The position numbers and the translations under genes are program-made. This document shows, piece by piece, positions 19,575-28,800 of a DNA stretch of 64,000 nucleotides. Location of the stretch: contig CALDWW010000011.1 of NCBI GenBank assembly GCA_937924335.1, forward strand, positions 1 to 64,000, in the 5' to 3' direction. The DNA comes from an uncultured Gammaproteobacteria bacterium. GTDB taxonomy: Bacteria; Pseudomonadota; Gammaproteobacteria; Steroidobacterales; XN24. Position 1 is the stretch's first letter. The number at the start of each line of letters is the position of its first letter. Below the pieces are notes generated by a model, which saw only the letters and a list, made by a program, of their open reading frames with translations, did no database searches and was not told the origin of the DNA.

Positions 19575-20066
19575 CTAGGTCTCACCCCGGCATCGCGGGC
19601 AAAGCCCCGTAATCTCAACCGTCTGCGGCTCCACCACGAAGCCATGTCTCGCGGCGGTCTGGTCGAGGATTCCGCGGATGGCAGGGTCGTCGATCTCCGC
19701 TACCGTTTCGCAACCGGTACACACCAGAAGCTGGGCGCTGTGCTCCCCTGAGGCTAGCGGGCAGCCGACAAATGCGTTCAGGGAGTCGATACGGTGGACC
19801 AGGCTGGCCTCAAGGAGAAAGTCCAGCGCCCGGTACACCGTCGGTGGGGCCGAGCGCTTACCCGATTGATTGAGCTGGTCAAGGATGTCGTAGGCCTTCA
19901 CGGGCTCATGGCCCTGCCAGATGATCTCCAGCACGCGTCGGCGTATGCGGGTCAGTCGCAGCCCGCGCTGCGCACAGTATCGATCCGCATCCTCAAGGGC
20001 CTCGGACACGCAGGTCGCGTGATCATGATCCCTGTGCCTGAAGGCCGCGTCTGATTCTGTATTCAT
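19575..20066 (-). CDS. zur: Zinc-uptake regulator, Fur family
   Basis: This Fur-family repressor senses zinc and blocks zinc-uptake genes when zinc is plentiful. It is 163 aa. The winged helix covers residues 20-95 (RGLRLTRIRRRVLEIIW, APPTVYRALDFLLEASLVHRI). The Zur-type motif HRIDSLNAFVGC follows, then the two CxxC pairs CTGCE and CPRCRG that hold the structural zinc. A His-rich N-terminus (HRDHDHATC) precedes the DNA-binding domain. The phrase DSLNAFVGC separates it from Fur itself. It lies between the divergent M23 gene and the MerC-like gene, with a Zur-box-like site at each side, so autoregulation is plausible. Confidence 0.9.
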   Translation of the reverse strand: MNTESDAAFRHRDHDHATCVSEALEDADRYCAQRGLRLTRIRRRVLEIIWQGHEPVKAYDILDQLNQSGKRSAPPTVYRALDFLLEASLVHRIDSLNAFVGCPLASGEHSAQLLVCTGCETVAEIDDPAIRGILDQTAARHGFVVEPQTVEITGLCPRCRGET

Positions 20067-20090
20067 GGAAGCTGGAACGGGTTGGGACCG

Positions 20091-20105
20091 CGTTACTATA
20101 TAACA
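20091..20105 (-). promoter_or_regulatory. Candidate Zur operator between zur and the M23 peptidase gene
   Basis: On the minus strand the site is TGTTATATAGTAACG. It matches 11 of 14 defined positions of the Zur consensus TGTTATANTATAACA, with both half-sites recognisable. It ends 3 bp before the M23 ATG at 20109 and lies 24 bp upstream of the zur ATG. A zur -10 (TATAGT, plus 20095-20100) lies inside it, with GTGACA (plus 20116-20121) at 15-bp spacing as a possible -35. Both divergent genes could be controlled from it. Confidence 0.55.
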
Positions 20106-20108
20106 CCC

Positions 20109-20945
20109 ATGAGTCTGTCACGCTGGCTAATCCTCTTGTTATCGTTCCCGGTGCTTGCCGCTACCGGGCCCGATGGTGTCGGCCTGTCGATGGAAGGGAC
20201 ATTCCGCCAGGGTGGGTTGATCATTGCCCGTACAGAGCCCGGGACAAGAGTCGAGGTGAGAGGGGCGCCGGTACGCGTGTCATCACAGGGGGTATTCCTC
20301 GTCGGCATCGGCCGGGACGAGGCGGGCCCCGTGGTCATTGACCTGCAGACCGGGGATGGTCGCGAACGCCAGGCGCGTTTCGAGGTTGAGACCCGTGAGT
20401 ATCGGATACAGCGTATCGAGGGGCTGCCTGCCGAGAAGGTAACCCCGCCGCCCGAAGTCCTCGAGAGGATTCGCAGCGAGGCGGCGGCGGCACGCGAGGC
20501 ACGCGCTCACGATGATCAACGGACGGACTTTCTCGATGGATTTGTATGGCCACTGGAGGGTCCGATCACGGGGGTCTACGGCAGCCAGCGCATTCTCAAC
20601 GGCGAGCCCAGGAGGCCTCACTTTGGCGTGGACGTGGCTGCGCCCAGCGGCACGCCGGTCGTGGCGCCGGCTGACGCGCTGGTTACGCTTGCGAATACCG
20701 ATATGTACTTTTCGGGCGGCACCCTGATCATGGACCACGGCCACGGTCTGAGCAGCACTTTCATTCACCTGAGCCGGATACTGGTGGATGAGGGACAGCG
20801 AGTCCGGAAAGGGCAGGTAGTCGCCGAGGTCGGCGCCACGGGCCGGGCCACCGGCCCGCACCTGGACTGGCGTATGAACTTGTTCGACATCCGGCTGGAT
20901 CCCGAGCCGATCGCTGGTCCGATGCGGGACGACGTGGAGCGATAA
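20109..20945 (+). CDS. M23-family peptidoglycan endopeptidase, exported
   Basis: This predicted periplasmic LytM-type zinc hydrolase would cut peptide crosslinks in peptidoglycan. It has a signal peptide (MSLSRWLILLLSFPVLAATG) and a mixed N-terminal beta domain (residues 30-110). The C-terminal M23 domain is WPLEGPITGVYGSQRILNG, the metal motif His171-x-x-x-Asp175 (PHFGVDVAAP), HGHGLSSTFIHLS and GPHLDW. In the last motif the usual HxH is His251-Leu-Asp253, so one expected zinc-ligand His is Asp. It is 278 aa. No Shine-Dalgarno precedes the ATG, and a Zur-box-like site abuts it. The mRNA may be leaderless, or translation may begin at the in-frame TTG at 20082. Confidence 0.85.
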   Translation: MSLSRWLILLLSFPVLAATGPDGVGLSMEGTFRQGGLIIARTEPGTRVEVRGAPVRVSSQGVFLVGIGRDEAGPVVIDLQTGDGRERQARFEVETREYRIQRIEGLPAEKVTPPPEVLERIRSEAAAAREARAHDDQRTDFLDGFVWPLEGPITGVYGSQRILNGEPRRPHFGVDVAAPSGTPVVAPADALVTLANTDMYFSGGTLIMDHGHGLSSTFIHLSRILVDEGQRVRKGQVVAEVGATGRATGPHLDWRMNLFDIRLDPEPIAGPMRDDVER

Positions 20946-21101
20946 CGAAGTCAACTCGTATATGGCGCTATCGGCCCGGCGAGAGTGCGAGCGGCCTCAG
21001 ACCCGCCATCAGCGGCGGCGTTGGTGTTTGGTGCTCGCCTAAACTCCTGTGTTGCGTGCTACACTCGATCGCACCGATGATCGCCACTGGCAACACACTT
21101 C

Positions 21102-22133
21102 GTGATCCTCGCCGCCGACAGGCTTGAGGCACAGATCGCCGGGGGCCTGTCCCCGATCTACCTGATTTCCGGTGACGAGCCGTTGCTCACCGCCGAGGCG
21201 GCCGATCTCGTGCGCGCCCGAGCCAGGGCAATGGACTACTCTGAGCGGACGGTCCTGACCGTAGACCGGGGTTTCGACTGGGGTGAACTGGCGGCCGCCG
21301 GCGGCGCCATGTCATTGTTTGCCGAGAAGCGGCTGATCGAACTCCGAATCCCGACCGGGAAGCCCGGGGTACCAGGGGGCAAGGCCCTGGTCAGTTATGC
21401 AGCCTCTCCCCCTCCTGACGCGCTGCTGCTGGTCCTGACTGCTCGTCTGGACAAGCGCGTGTTGAAGTCTGCCTGGGCAAAGGCCATGGACGCCGCGGGG
21501 ATCATCGTGCAGGTCTGGCCGCCCGACCGGAGTCGATTGCCGGTCTGGATAAGCGGGCGCCTGAAGGCGATGGGCCTGCAGCCGGAGGCCGGGGTTGCCG
21601 AACTCATCGCCGACAGGGTCGAGGGCAATCTGCTGGCCGCGGATCAGGAGATTCGCAAACTCGCTCTGTTGCTGGGAAAGGGCAGAGCCGGTCAGGAGGA
21701 TGTCGCTCGGGCTGTCTCGGACAGCGCCAGATATGATGTTTTTGACCTGGTGGACGCGCTGAGCATGGGTGATCTGGGCCGTGGTTACCGGATACTTTCA
21801 GGCCTGGAAGGCGAGGGTGTCGAGCCGACGCTGGTTCTCTGGGCGGTGATCAGGGAACTCCGTGCCCTTGCCGCAGTGACATGGGCGATGAGCCAGGGCA
21901 GGGACGAAAGGCAGGCGATGTCTGCAGCGGGTATCTGGGCGCGGCGTCAGCCCGCGGCCAGAGCTGCAATCCATCGGCATGGCCGCGAGGGCTTGTTGCG
22001 GTTGATCGGACAGGCCGGGTCGGTAGACCGGGTCATAAAGGGCTCGGCGCCGGGACGGCCCTGGCAGGTCCTAGCCGATCTCGCGACGGCAGTAGCCGGC
22101 GGGATCGGAGTTTCACAAAGGGGGGCCGCCTGA
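21102..22133 (+). CDS. holA: DNA polymerase III delta subunit
   Basis: HolA is the clamp-loader subunit that opens the beta clamp. It is 343 aa, the same length as in E. coli. Family features include PIYLISGDEPLLTAEAADLVR at the N-terminus, FAEKRLIELRIP, the AAA-like domain without Walker motifs and a C-terminal helical collar domain with VLWAVIRELRAL. Start is GTG. The 156 bp upstream hold no gene. Its stop shares one base with the nadD ATG, so holA-nadD-rsfS-rlmH form one operon as in E. coli. Confidence 0.94.
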   Translation: MILAADRLEAQIAGGLSPIYLISGDEPLLTAEAADLVRARARAMDYSERTVLTVDRGFDWGELAAAGGAMSLFAEKRLIELRIPTGKPGVPGGKALVSYAASPPPDALLLVLTARLDKRVLKSAWAKAMDAAGIIVQVWPPDRSRLPVWISGRLKAMGLQPEAGVAELIADRVEGNLLAADQEIRKLALLLGKGRAGQEDVARAVSDSARYDVFDLVDALSMGDLGRGYRILSGLEGEGVEPTLVLWAVIRELRALAAVTWAMSQGRDERQAMSAAGIWARRQPAARAAIHRHGREGLLRLIGQAGSVDRVIKGSAPGRPWQVLADLATAVAGGIGVSQRGAA

Positions 22134-22801
22134 TGGCCGGATTCAGCCAGCTCAATCCCATGGGTATCTTTGGCGGGACCTTCGACCCGATCCACTATGG
22201 ACATCTGCGCCCCGCATTCGAGCTGATGGAGGCGCTCAGACTGCCGGAGGTACGCTTCATGCCGGCCGGTACGCCGCCCCATCGGGAAAGACCGAGCGCG
22301 GATGCGGATCTGCGGCTCAGGTTGGTCGAGGCGGCAATCGAGGGACAACCGGGGTTCGTGGTCGACGATCGCGAGCTGCACCGGGAAGGGCCGTCCTATT
22401 CGGTAGACACCCTGCTCGATCTCAGGGCCGAATATTCACACCGGTCACTCTGCCTCATCGTCGGAATGGACGCGTTCCTGGATCTCCCGAAGTGGTACCA
22501 CTGGAGAGAGATATTGCAGCTGGCACACGTTGTCGTCGCGCACCGTCCGGGCTGGCGAGTGCCAGACCTTGGCCCGTTGCGAGAACTACTCGTGGACCGG
22601 GGTACGGCCAGGGTCGGAGACCTGCATGAATCGAGGGCAGGCCGGATCTACATCCACGCCGTAACCCAGTTGGAAATTTCTTCTACCGCTGTCCGGCGCA
22701 TCGTCGAGACCGGCGGGGACCCGCGCTTTCTCATGCCTGATGGCGTGCGAAAGATCATCCTGGAGTCGGGCTGTTACGCCCAGTCAGCCGAGAGGACTTG
22801 A
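22133..22801 (+). CDS. nadD: Nicotinate-nucleotide adenylyltransferase
   Basis: NadD transfers AMP from ATP to nicotinate mononucleotide in NAD synthesis. The nucleotidyltransferase signature is [20 protein letters not shown] near the N-terminus, with the substrate region [13 protein letters not shown] and the C-terminal [11 protein letters not shown] that binds the phosphates. It is 222 aa with ATG 22133, overlapping holA by one base. The stop overlaps the rsfS ATG by one base. Confidence 0.95.
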   Translation: MAGFSQLNPMGIFGGTFDPIHYGHLRPAFELMEALRLPEVRFMPAGTPPHRERPSADADLRLRLVEAAIEGQPGFVVDDRELHREGPSYSVDTLLDLRAEYSHRSLCLIVGMDAFLDLPKWYHWREILQLAHVVVAHRPGWRVPDLGPLRELLVDRGTARVGDLHESRAGRIYIHAVTQLEISSTAVRRIVETGGDPRFLMPDGVRKIILESGCYAQSAERT

Positions 22802-23151
22802 TGAGCAAAACTATCGCCGAGACCGTCATCACCGCCCTGGAAGACCTTAAGGCCAGAGACATCTGCATCCTTGATGTCAGCAAGCTTACGAGCATTGCCG
22901 ACACCATGATTATCGCCAGTGGAACGTCAGACCGGCAGGTCCGATCCCTGGCCGAGCAGGTGATCGACAGGTGCAAGGAAGCAGGTGAGCGGCCGCTCGG
23001 CGTAGAGGGTATGGACGGCGGCGAGTGGGTGCTCGTCGATTTGGCGGACGTCCTTGTCCACGTCATGCTCCCCAAGGTCAGGGACTTCTACAATCTCGAG
23101 AAGCTCTGGAGCCCGGTACCTGACGATAGCGCTGTAGCGCCCGCGATCTAG
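22801..23151 (+). CDS. rsfS: Ribosomal silencing factor RsfS
   Basis: RsfS binds ribosomal protein L14 and blocks subunit joining in starvation. The 116-residue protein carries the family motifs [14 protein letters not shown] ([25 protein letters not shown], split here as [11 protein letters not shown] and IIASGTSDR) and [20 protein letters not shown] lies before the ATG. It sits between nadD and rlmH as expected. Confidence 0.95.
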   Translation: MSKTIAETVITALEDLKARDICILDVSKLTSIADTMIIASGTSDRQVRSLAEQVIDRCKEAGERPLGVEGMDGGEWVLVDLADVLVHVMLPKVRDFYNLEKLWSPVPDDSAVAPAI

Positions 23152-23183
23152 GCGCTGGCTTCGTAGACGGCTGGTCTCGTGCT

Positions 23184-23654
23184 GTGAAGCTGACCCTTGT
23201 CGCCGTTGGCACGCGCATGCCCACCTGGGTGACCGCCGGCTACAATGAATATGCGGCGCGGATGCCCAGAGAGTGCCGCCTCGAACTCCGCGAGTTGCCG
23301 CTGGGGCGTCAGCGGCGGTCCGGCGATGTCGCTCGAGCAGTGAGCGATGAGGGCAAGCGCATGCTCACCGCCATTGGCGACTCCGACTACGTGGTCGCGC
23401 TGGATGTCGCGGGTAAGAAACTGGATACCAATGATCTGGCGGTCCTGCTCCGTGACTGGATGCAGTTGGGACGCAACGTTTCCCTGTTGATTGGCGGCCC
23501 CGATGGGCTGGCGGAGAGCTGTTATGCGCGGTCGGACCTGCGACTCTCCCTGTCTCCGCTGACGTTACCGCACACCATCGCGCGGATCCTCATCTCGGAA
23601 CAACTGTATCGGGCCTGGAGCATCCTCAGGAACCACCCCTATCACAGGGAGTAG
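23184..23654 (+). CDS. rlmH: 23S rRNA pseudouridine-1915 N3-methyltransferase
   Basis: RlmH is a SPOUT-class methyltransferase acting on the assembled 70S ribosome. The knot motifs are LLIGGPDGL and SLSPLTLPHTIARILISEQL, and the C-terminus is AWSILRNHPYHRE, a signature of the family. At 156 aa it is within one residue of E. coli RlmH. Start is GTG, 32 bp after rsfS. Confidence 0.96.
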   Translation: MKLTLVAVGTRMPTWVTAGYNEYAARMPRECRLELRELPLGRQRRSGDVARAVSDEGKRMLTAIGDSDYVVALDVAGKKLDTNDLAVLLRDWMQLGRNVSLLIGGPDGLAESCYARSDLRLSLSPLTLPHTIARILISEQLYRAWSILRNHPYHRE

Positions 23655-23730
23655 AATTCCCGATCCGGAGGTCCCGGAGACCCGTCTCGAGTCTCTTGAA
23701 TTCGATCCATTGAATGACCACACTGATCAG

Positions 23731-24342
23731 ATGAATCAAGAACTTATCGTTCTTGCCTCGGCGTCCCCGAGGCGCCGCCAGCTGCTGGGCCAGATAGGTG
23801 TTGCCTTCCAGGTGCGACCGGTCGGCATCGACGAGTCCCGGCTTGGGCAAGAAACGCCCGTCGATTTCGTTCGTCGGGTTGCGCTCAGCAAGGCAACCGA
23901 TGCCTGGCGGGAGGCCGACGGGGCTGAAGGACGGCTGGTGATCGGCGCGGATACGGCCGTCAGTATCGGAGGGACCGTCTTCGGAAAACCGCGCGATGGC
24001 ATCGAGGCCCGCGACATGTTGCGTGCGTTGTCAGGTCAGACTCACGACGTGACCACTGCGGTGGCGGCGGTGCAGGAATCGGAGCGCGCAGTTCGGGTCT
24101 CTTCCAGTAAGGTGACATTTCGGGCGCTGACTGCAACCGAGATAGATGCGTACGTAATGACGGGGGATCCGCTGGACAAGGCGGGCGCGTACGGTATTCA
24201 GGGACTGGCCGCGGTCTTCGTAGAGCGCCTGGAGGGAAGTTACTCGGGCGTCATGGGGTTGCCACTGTTCGAGACCGCGGGCCTGCTTCATCAATTCGGT
24301 TTGGACGTCTTTCATGCCGCGGCCCCGCGGACTCCGGCATGA
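23731..24342 (+). CDS. maf: Maf-family nucleotide pyrophosphatase
   Basis: Maf proteins hydrolyse non-canonical or modified nucleoside triphosphates such as dTTP/UTP or m7GTP. The signature LASASPRRRQLL is at the start, followed by VIGADTAVSIGG and KAGAYGIQGLAAVFVERLEGSYSGVMGLPL. I use ATG 23731; a TTG 21 bp earlier is possible. It is 203 aa. Its stop overlaps the rng ATG by 4 bp; maf and rng are also neighbours in E. coli. Confidence 0.94.
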   Translation: MNQELIVLASASPRRRQLLGQIGVAFQVRPVGIDESRLGQETPVDFVRRVALSKATDAWREADGAEGRLVIGADTAVSIGGTVFGKPRDGIEARDMLRALSGQTHDVTTAVAAVQESERAVRVSSSKVTFRALTATEIDAYVMTGDPLDKAGAYGIQGLAAVFVERLEGSYSGVMGLPLFETAGLLHQFGLDVFHAAAPRTPA

Positions 24343-25817
24343 AGGAAGAAATCCTCATCAACGTAACGCCCCGGGAGGTGCGAGCGGCCCTCGTAGAGAA
24401 CGGCGTCCTGCAGGAGGTGATGATCGAGCGGGCACGACGCCGCGGATTGATCAGCAACATCTACAAGGGAAAGGTGTCGCGGGTCTTGCCCGGGATGCAG
24501 GCGGCCTTTGTCGAAGTGGGACTGGACAGGACCGCCTTCCTGCACGCTTCCGATGTCGTCGGAAGATCGTCGGCCGACTCCAATATCGACGGACTCGAGA
24601 CAGAATTGCGTCAGGCCGAGATCCAGGACATGTTGCGGGAAGGAGACGAAATCCTTGTGCAGGTCCTGAAGGATCCTCTCGGAACGAAAGGCGCACGCCT
24701 CACGACCTTCGTAACAATCCCGTCCCGTTACCTCGTCTACATGCCGCGAGGCAAAGGGGTCGGCGTGTCGGCGCGAATCGAGGATGAAACTGAAAGGTCA
24801 CGACTACGCGAGATCCTGGAGTCGGTGACCGAAGGCTCGGCCGGCGGCTATATCGTTCGCACTGCGGCAGAAGGCGCGAGCTGGGATGCGCTCAGGGCTG
24901 ACATGATTTTCCTGCAGAAATTGTGGGAAGCGATCGAGGAACAGGCCGGCAGCGCCGGTGCTGAACAGCTCGTCCATGAAGACCTGCCGTTGGCGCTGAG
25001 GGTGTTGCGCGACCTGCTCGGACCCGAGATCGAACGCGTCCGGGTGGACGATGCCGAGACCTGCGAGAAAATGCGCAGATTCGCGGCCATGTTCGTGCCG
25101 GAGCTCGCCGACAAGATCGATGAGTATGCGACGGCCCGTCCGATCTTCGATCTCTATGGCGTCGAGGAGGAGATCGTTCGCGCACTCGACAGCAAGGTCG
25201 TTCTCAAGTCTGGCGGATATCTGGTCATCGATCAGACAGAGGCAATGACCACGATAGACGTCAACACTGGCGGTTTCGTGGGCCACCGCAATCTTGAGGA
25301 GACTATTTTCAAGACCAACCTGGAGGCTGCCCAGGCGATCGCCCGGCAGATCCGGCTGCGCAATCTTGGCGGAATCATCATTGTAGACTTCATCGACATG
25401 GAGGAGCCGGAGCATCGACGTCAGGTGCTGCAGGCCCTGGAGAGGGCCCTGGAGACGGATCATGCCCGCAATCAGATCTCGGAGGTTTCGGTCCTCGGGC
25501 TGGTTGAGATGACCCGTAAACGCACGCGAGAAAGTCTGGAACACGTGCTCTGTCATGCCTGTCCAACATGTGAGGGACGCGGTTCCGTAAAGACACCGGA
25601 GACAGTCTGCTACGAGATATTCAGGGAGATTCTCCGTCAGGCACGACAGTTCGAGTTCCAGGAGTTGCTGGTGCTCGCGCACCCGGAAGTTCTGGAGATG
25701 ATTGTTGACGAAGAGTCAGCCAGCCTGGCAGAACTCGAGGAGGCAACTGGGCGTCCCATCCGTCTACAGGCTGAGACACTGTATGCCCAGGATCATTTCG
25801 ATGTCGTACCTATCTGA
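24339..25817 (+). CDS. rng: Ribonuclease G
   Basis: RNase G is an endoribonuclease of the RNase E/G family that processes the 16S rRNA 5' end and decays some mRNAs. It opens with MKEEILINVTPREVRAALVENG, then an S1 domain (YKGKVSRVLPGMQAAFVEVGLDRTAFLH, here named in parts as KGKVSRVLPGMQ and AAFVEVGLDR). The catalytic acids lie in TTIDVNTGGFVG and IIIVDFIDME, and the Zn-link is CHACPTCEGRG. At 492 aa it lacks the long RNase E C-terminal scaffold, which supports rng over rne. Confidence 0.96.
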   Translation: MKEEILINVTPREVRAALVENGVLQEVMIERARRRGLISNIYKGKVSRVLPGMQAAFVEVGLDRTAFLHASDVVGRSSADSNIDGLETELRQAEIQDMLREGDEILVQVLKDPLGTKGARLTTFVTIPSRYLVYMPRGKGVGVSARIEDETERSRLREILESVTEGSAGGYIVRTAAEGASWDALRADMIFLQKLWEAIEEQAGSAGAEQLVHEDLPLALRVLRDLLGPEIERVRVDDAETCEKMRRFAAMFVPELADKIDEYATARPIFDLYGVEEEIVRALDSKVVLKSGGYLVIDQTEAMTTIDVNTGGFVGHRNLEETIFKTNLEAAQAIARQIRLRNLGGIIIVDFIDMEEPEHRRQVLQALERALETDHARNQISEVSVLGLVEMTRKRTRESLEHVLCHACPTCEGRGSVKTPETVCYEIFREILRQARQFEFQELLVLAHPEVLEMIVDEESASLAELEEATGRPIRLQAETLYAQDHFDVVPI

Positions 25818-25877
25818 ATTCGATTCCCGGCCCGACATGACACCCCGCGACATATGGGTTGCTCCGGAGTTTGTCGG

Positions 25878-28800
25878 GTGATAACGCTGGCGAGACGCGT
25901 CTGGAAGTGGGTCGCCGGACTGTTCGCCGGCATCGTGATCCTGCTGGCCGTCCTGGTAGGAATATTCCGGATCGCGGTGACACAAGCCCCCGACTACCGG
26001 CAGCCCATCGCGAACTGGACCAGTGAAGCGCTCGGTCTGCCGGTCGTGATCGGAAGCATGGACGCCCGTTTCGGTCTCGACGGGCCCCGTCTCGTGTTCA
26101 GAGATACGACGGTCCTTTCCGCGGATGGATCGGAAGCGCTATTCAGTCTCCAGCGGGGAAGCCTCAGCCTCGATGTGATGGAACTGCTGTTTCGCTGGCG
26201 CTTCAAGGCAAAGCGTCTGACACTGGAGAATCTGGATCTTGAGGTGGACCGTTCAGAGGACGGTCAACTCCTTGTCTTTGATCGGACGCTTGAAGAGTTT
26301 CCCAAGGGAGAGGGTGAGCTGCCCCTCCAGGAGATCTGGATCCGGGACACTCGCCTGATCCTCCGGGACCGGATGAATAAGGGCCAGACCTGGGTCCTGG
26401 AGGGGTTCGACGCGGAGCTGTCAAAGATGGGGGGTGAGCTGAACGTTGAAGGCGCCTTCCAGGCGCCTGCCAGTGTGGCCGGCCCTGTCACTTTCTGGGC
26501 CAAGAGCCGGAGCGGCAAGGGCTGGCAGGCCTACGCCCGTGTTCAGAGGCTTGACCTCTCCGCGACACAGCAGATACCCGGCCTGCCGAGTGCTGTGCCG
26601 AGTGCTGGCAGAGGGGATCTTCGTCTCTGGTTCGACATCGACACCGGCCTTGTGACCCGCCTTTCGGCAGAGGCGGAACTGACGGACCTGGTATTCGAGT
26701 TCGACGACAGCGAACCGGTGGTCTATCGGGGGCTGGAGGGGCGGCTGGAATGGGACCGAAGACAGACGGGCTGGCGCGGGCGGGTCGAAAATCTGATCGT
26801 TCGACGCGCCGGGGCGCAGTGGCGCAGTGACAGCCTGCTGGTCGAAAAGAGCGTCACGCCGCGGGGTGACGAAGGAGACTATCTTTTTGACGCCGACTTT
26901 CTCCGTCTCCAGGATTTGACGCCGCTGGCACCGGCCATTCCGGATGTGGCTCTCCGCGAGGACATCGAGGGACTCCAGCCCCGCGGAGACGTGACCGATC
27001 TGACCATCGGTCTGTCTGTCCTGGACAAGGACCCGACCGGGTACCGGCTTGAACTGCGTGCGGGCCTGGACGGTTACTCGCACGAAGCATTCGAGTCGAT
27101 TCCCGGTATCCGCGGGCTGACCGGGCAGGTCCGAAGCGACCCTCAGGGCGGGCGATTCGAGATGGACAGCCGCGGACTCACTCTGGATCTGCCCGACCTG
27201 TTTCGCGAATCCCTGGAATTCGACGAGGCGCAGGGCCTCGTGGTCTGGAGCCGGGGTCTGGACGGACTCACCATCATCGGGGACGGACTCCGTGCCGCGA
27301 ACCGGGATCTCGGTCTGGCAGCGGGATTCCAGATCAGGCAACCAACGGGAGAGGAGCCTGGCAGCATGGAGGTGCAGGCGACCGTCAGCAATCTGGACCT
27401 TTCCAGGACCTCCGCCTATCTCCCGGTGGGCGTCATGACCCCGAATCTGACCGGGTGGCTGGACTCCGCGATCGTGTCGGGCTCGGTGCCGATGGCTACC
27501 CTGGATCTTCGCGGTCCCACGAAAGGATTTCCCTACGCCGACGGAGGAGGGATTTTCGAAGTCAGTTTCGGCACCCGCGAGCTGGTGCTCGACTATGCGA
27601 GAGGCTGGCCGCAAGGTGAAGGAATCTCAGCTGACCTTCTGTTCCGGGGTGCCGGTTTCTCGGCCGTGGTCCGTGAGGGACAACTCGGCGGCGCGGCCGT
27701 CGACGAAGTACGGGTGGATATTCCCGTACTGGGCCAGGGGATGTTGTCCATCGAGGGAACGGCCAGCGGGCCGCTGGCCGCCGTGCGTGACTACGTCCTG
27801 GAGAGTCCGCTTCGCAGCACGGTCGGGACGGCGCTCGAAGAGACCCGGATCGAGGCAGGCGATGCCGACATCAGGGTCGATCTGCTGTTGCCGCTGAAGA
27901 ATCTGCAGGAGCGTGAGGTCTTGGTTGAGGTCGATATCTCGGGCGGCCATGTCTTGTACGGCAATGTCCGGGATCCGCTGGAAGACGCGAACGGTACGCT
28001 GACCGTGGACAAGGACACCGTGCGGGCAGAAGGCATGACCGGTGTCCTGCTGGGCGAACCCGTGGCCATTGATATCGGTCCACACGAGGGCGGGGGTACC
28101 CGCGCCCATGTCAGCGGTGTGGCCACGAGGAAGTCCCTGGTCGACGTGCTGGGGATTCCCCTGGATGGCTATCTCGAAGGCCAGACAAGGTGGCAGGGCT
28201 TCGCCCACTTTCCGGCGAAAGACAGCGGCGATCGATTCTGGATTCATTTCGAGAGCGATCTGGAGGGGATGGCCGTGAGTCTGCCCCATCCTCTCGAGAA
28301 ACCCGCCGCCGAAGCGTTGCCGCTGACACTGGACTTCAGATTCCCGGACTCCGGGCTGACGGAGTGGACCGGAGAGTATGGCGGCAGATTGTCTGCCGCC
28401 GCCCGATTCGACCCCACCGAAGACGGTCTGCGGTTCGTTGCCGGCCAGATCCTCGGCGGCAGACCCGGCGCCAGTGTCGGTGAAGAGGATGGTCTGGTGA
28501 TCGAGGGCGAGGTCGATCGATTGCCGATCATCGATTGGTTGGGAGTGCGATTTGGCGACCGGCGCGAAGGCGAGTTGCGTGACCTGCTCACCCGAATCGA
28601 TCTGCAAGTCGACAAGGCATTTTTTGGCGGGCAGCACTTCGCGGATGTTGGCGCCCGGCTGGAACAGCTAGCCGACGATTGGCTAGTGACGGTCACGAGC
28701 GAGACCCTGAACGGCACAATTACGGTGCCGATGAACCTGTCCCAGGGATCTCCAATCGCACTGGCGATGGATCGCCTGTACCTGGATGACGATGCCGATG

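Noticed and set aside
26421..27614. Minus-strand open frame (397 aa) opposite yhdP
   Set aside because: It lies inside the conserved YhdP coding region and has no recognisable motif.
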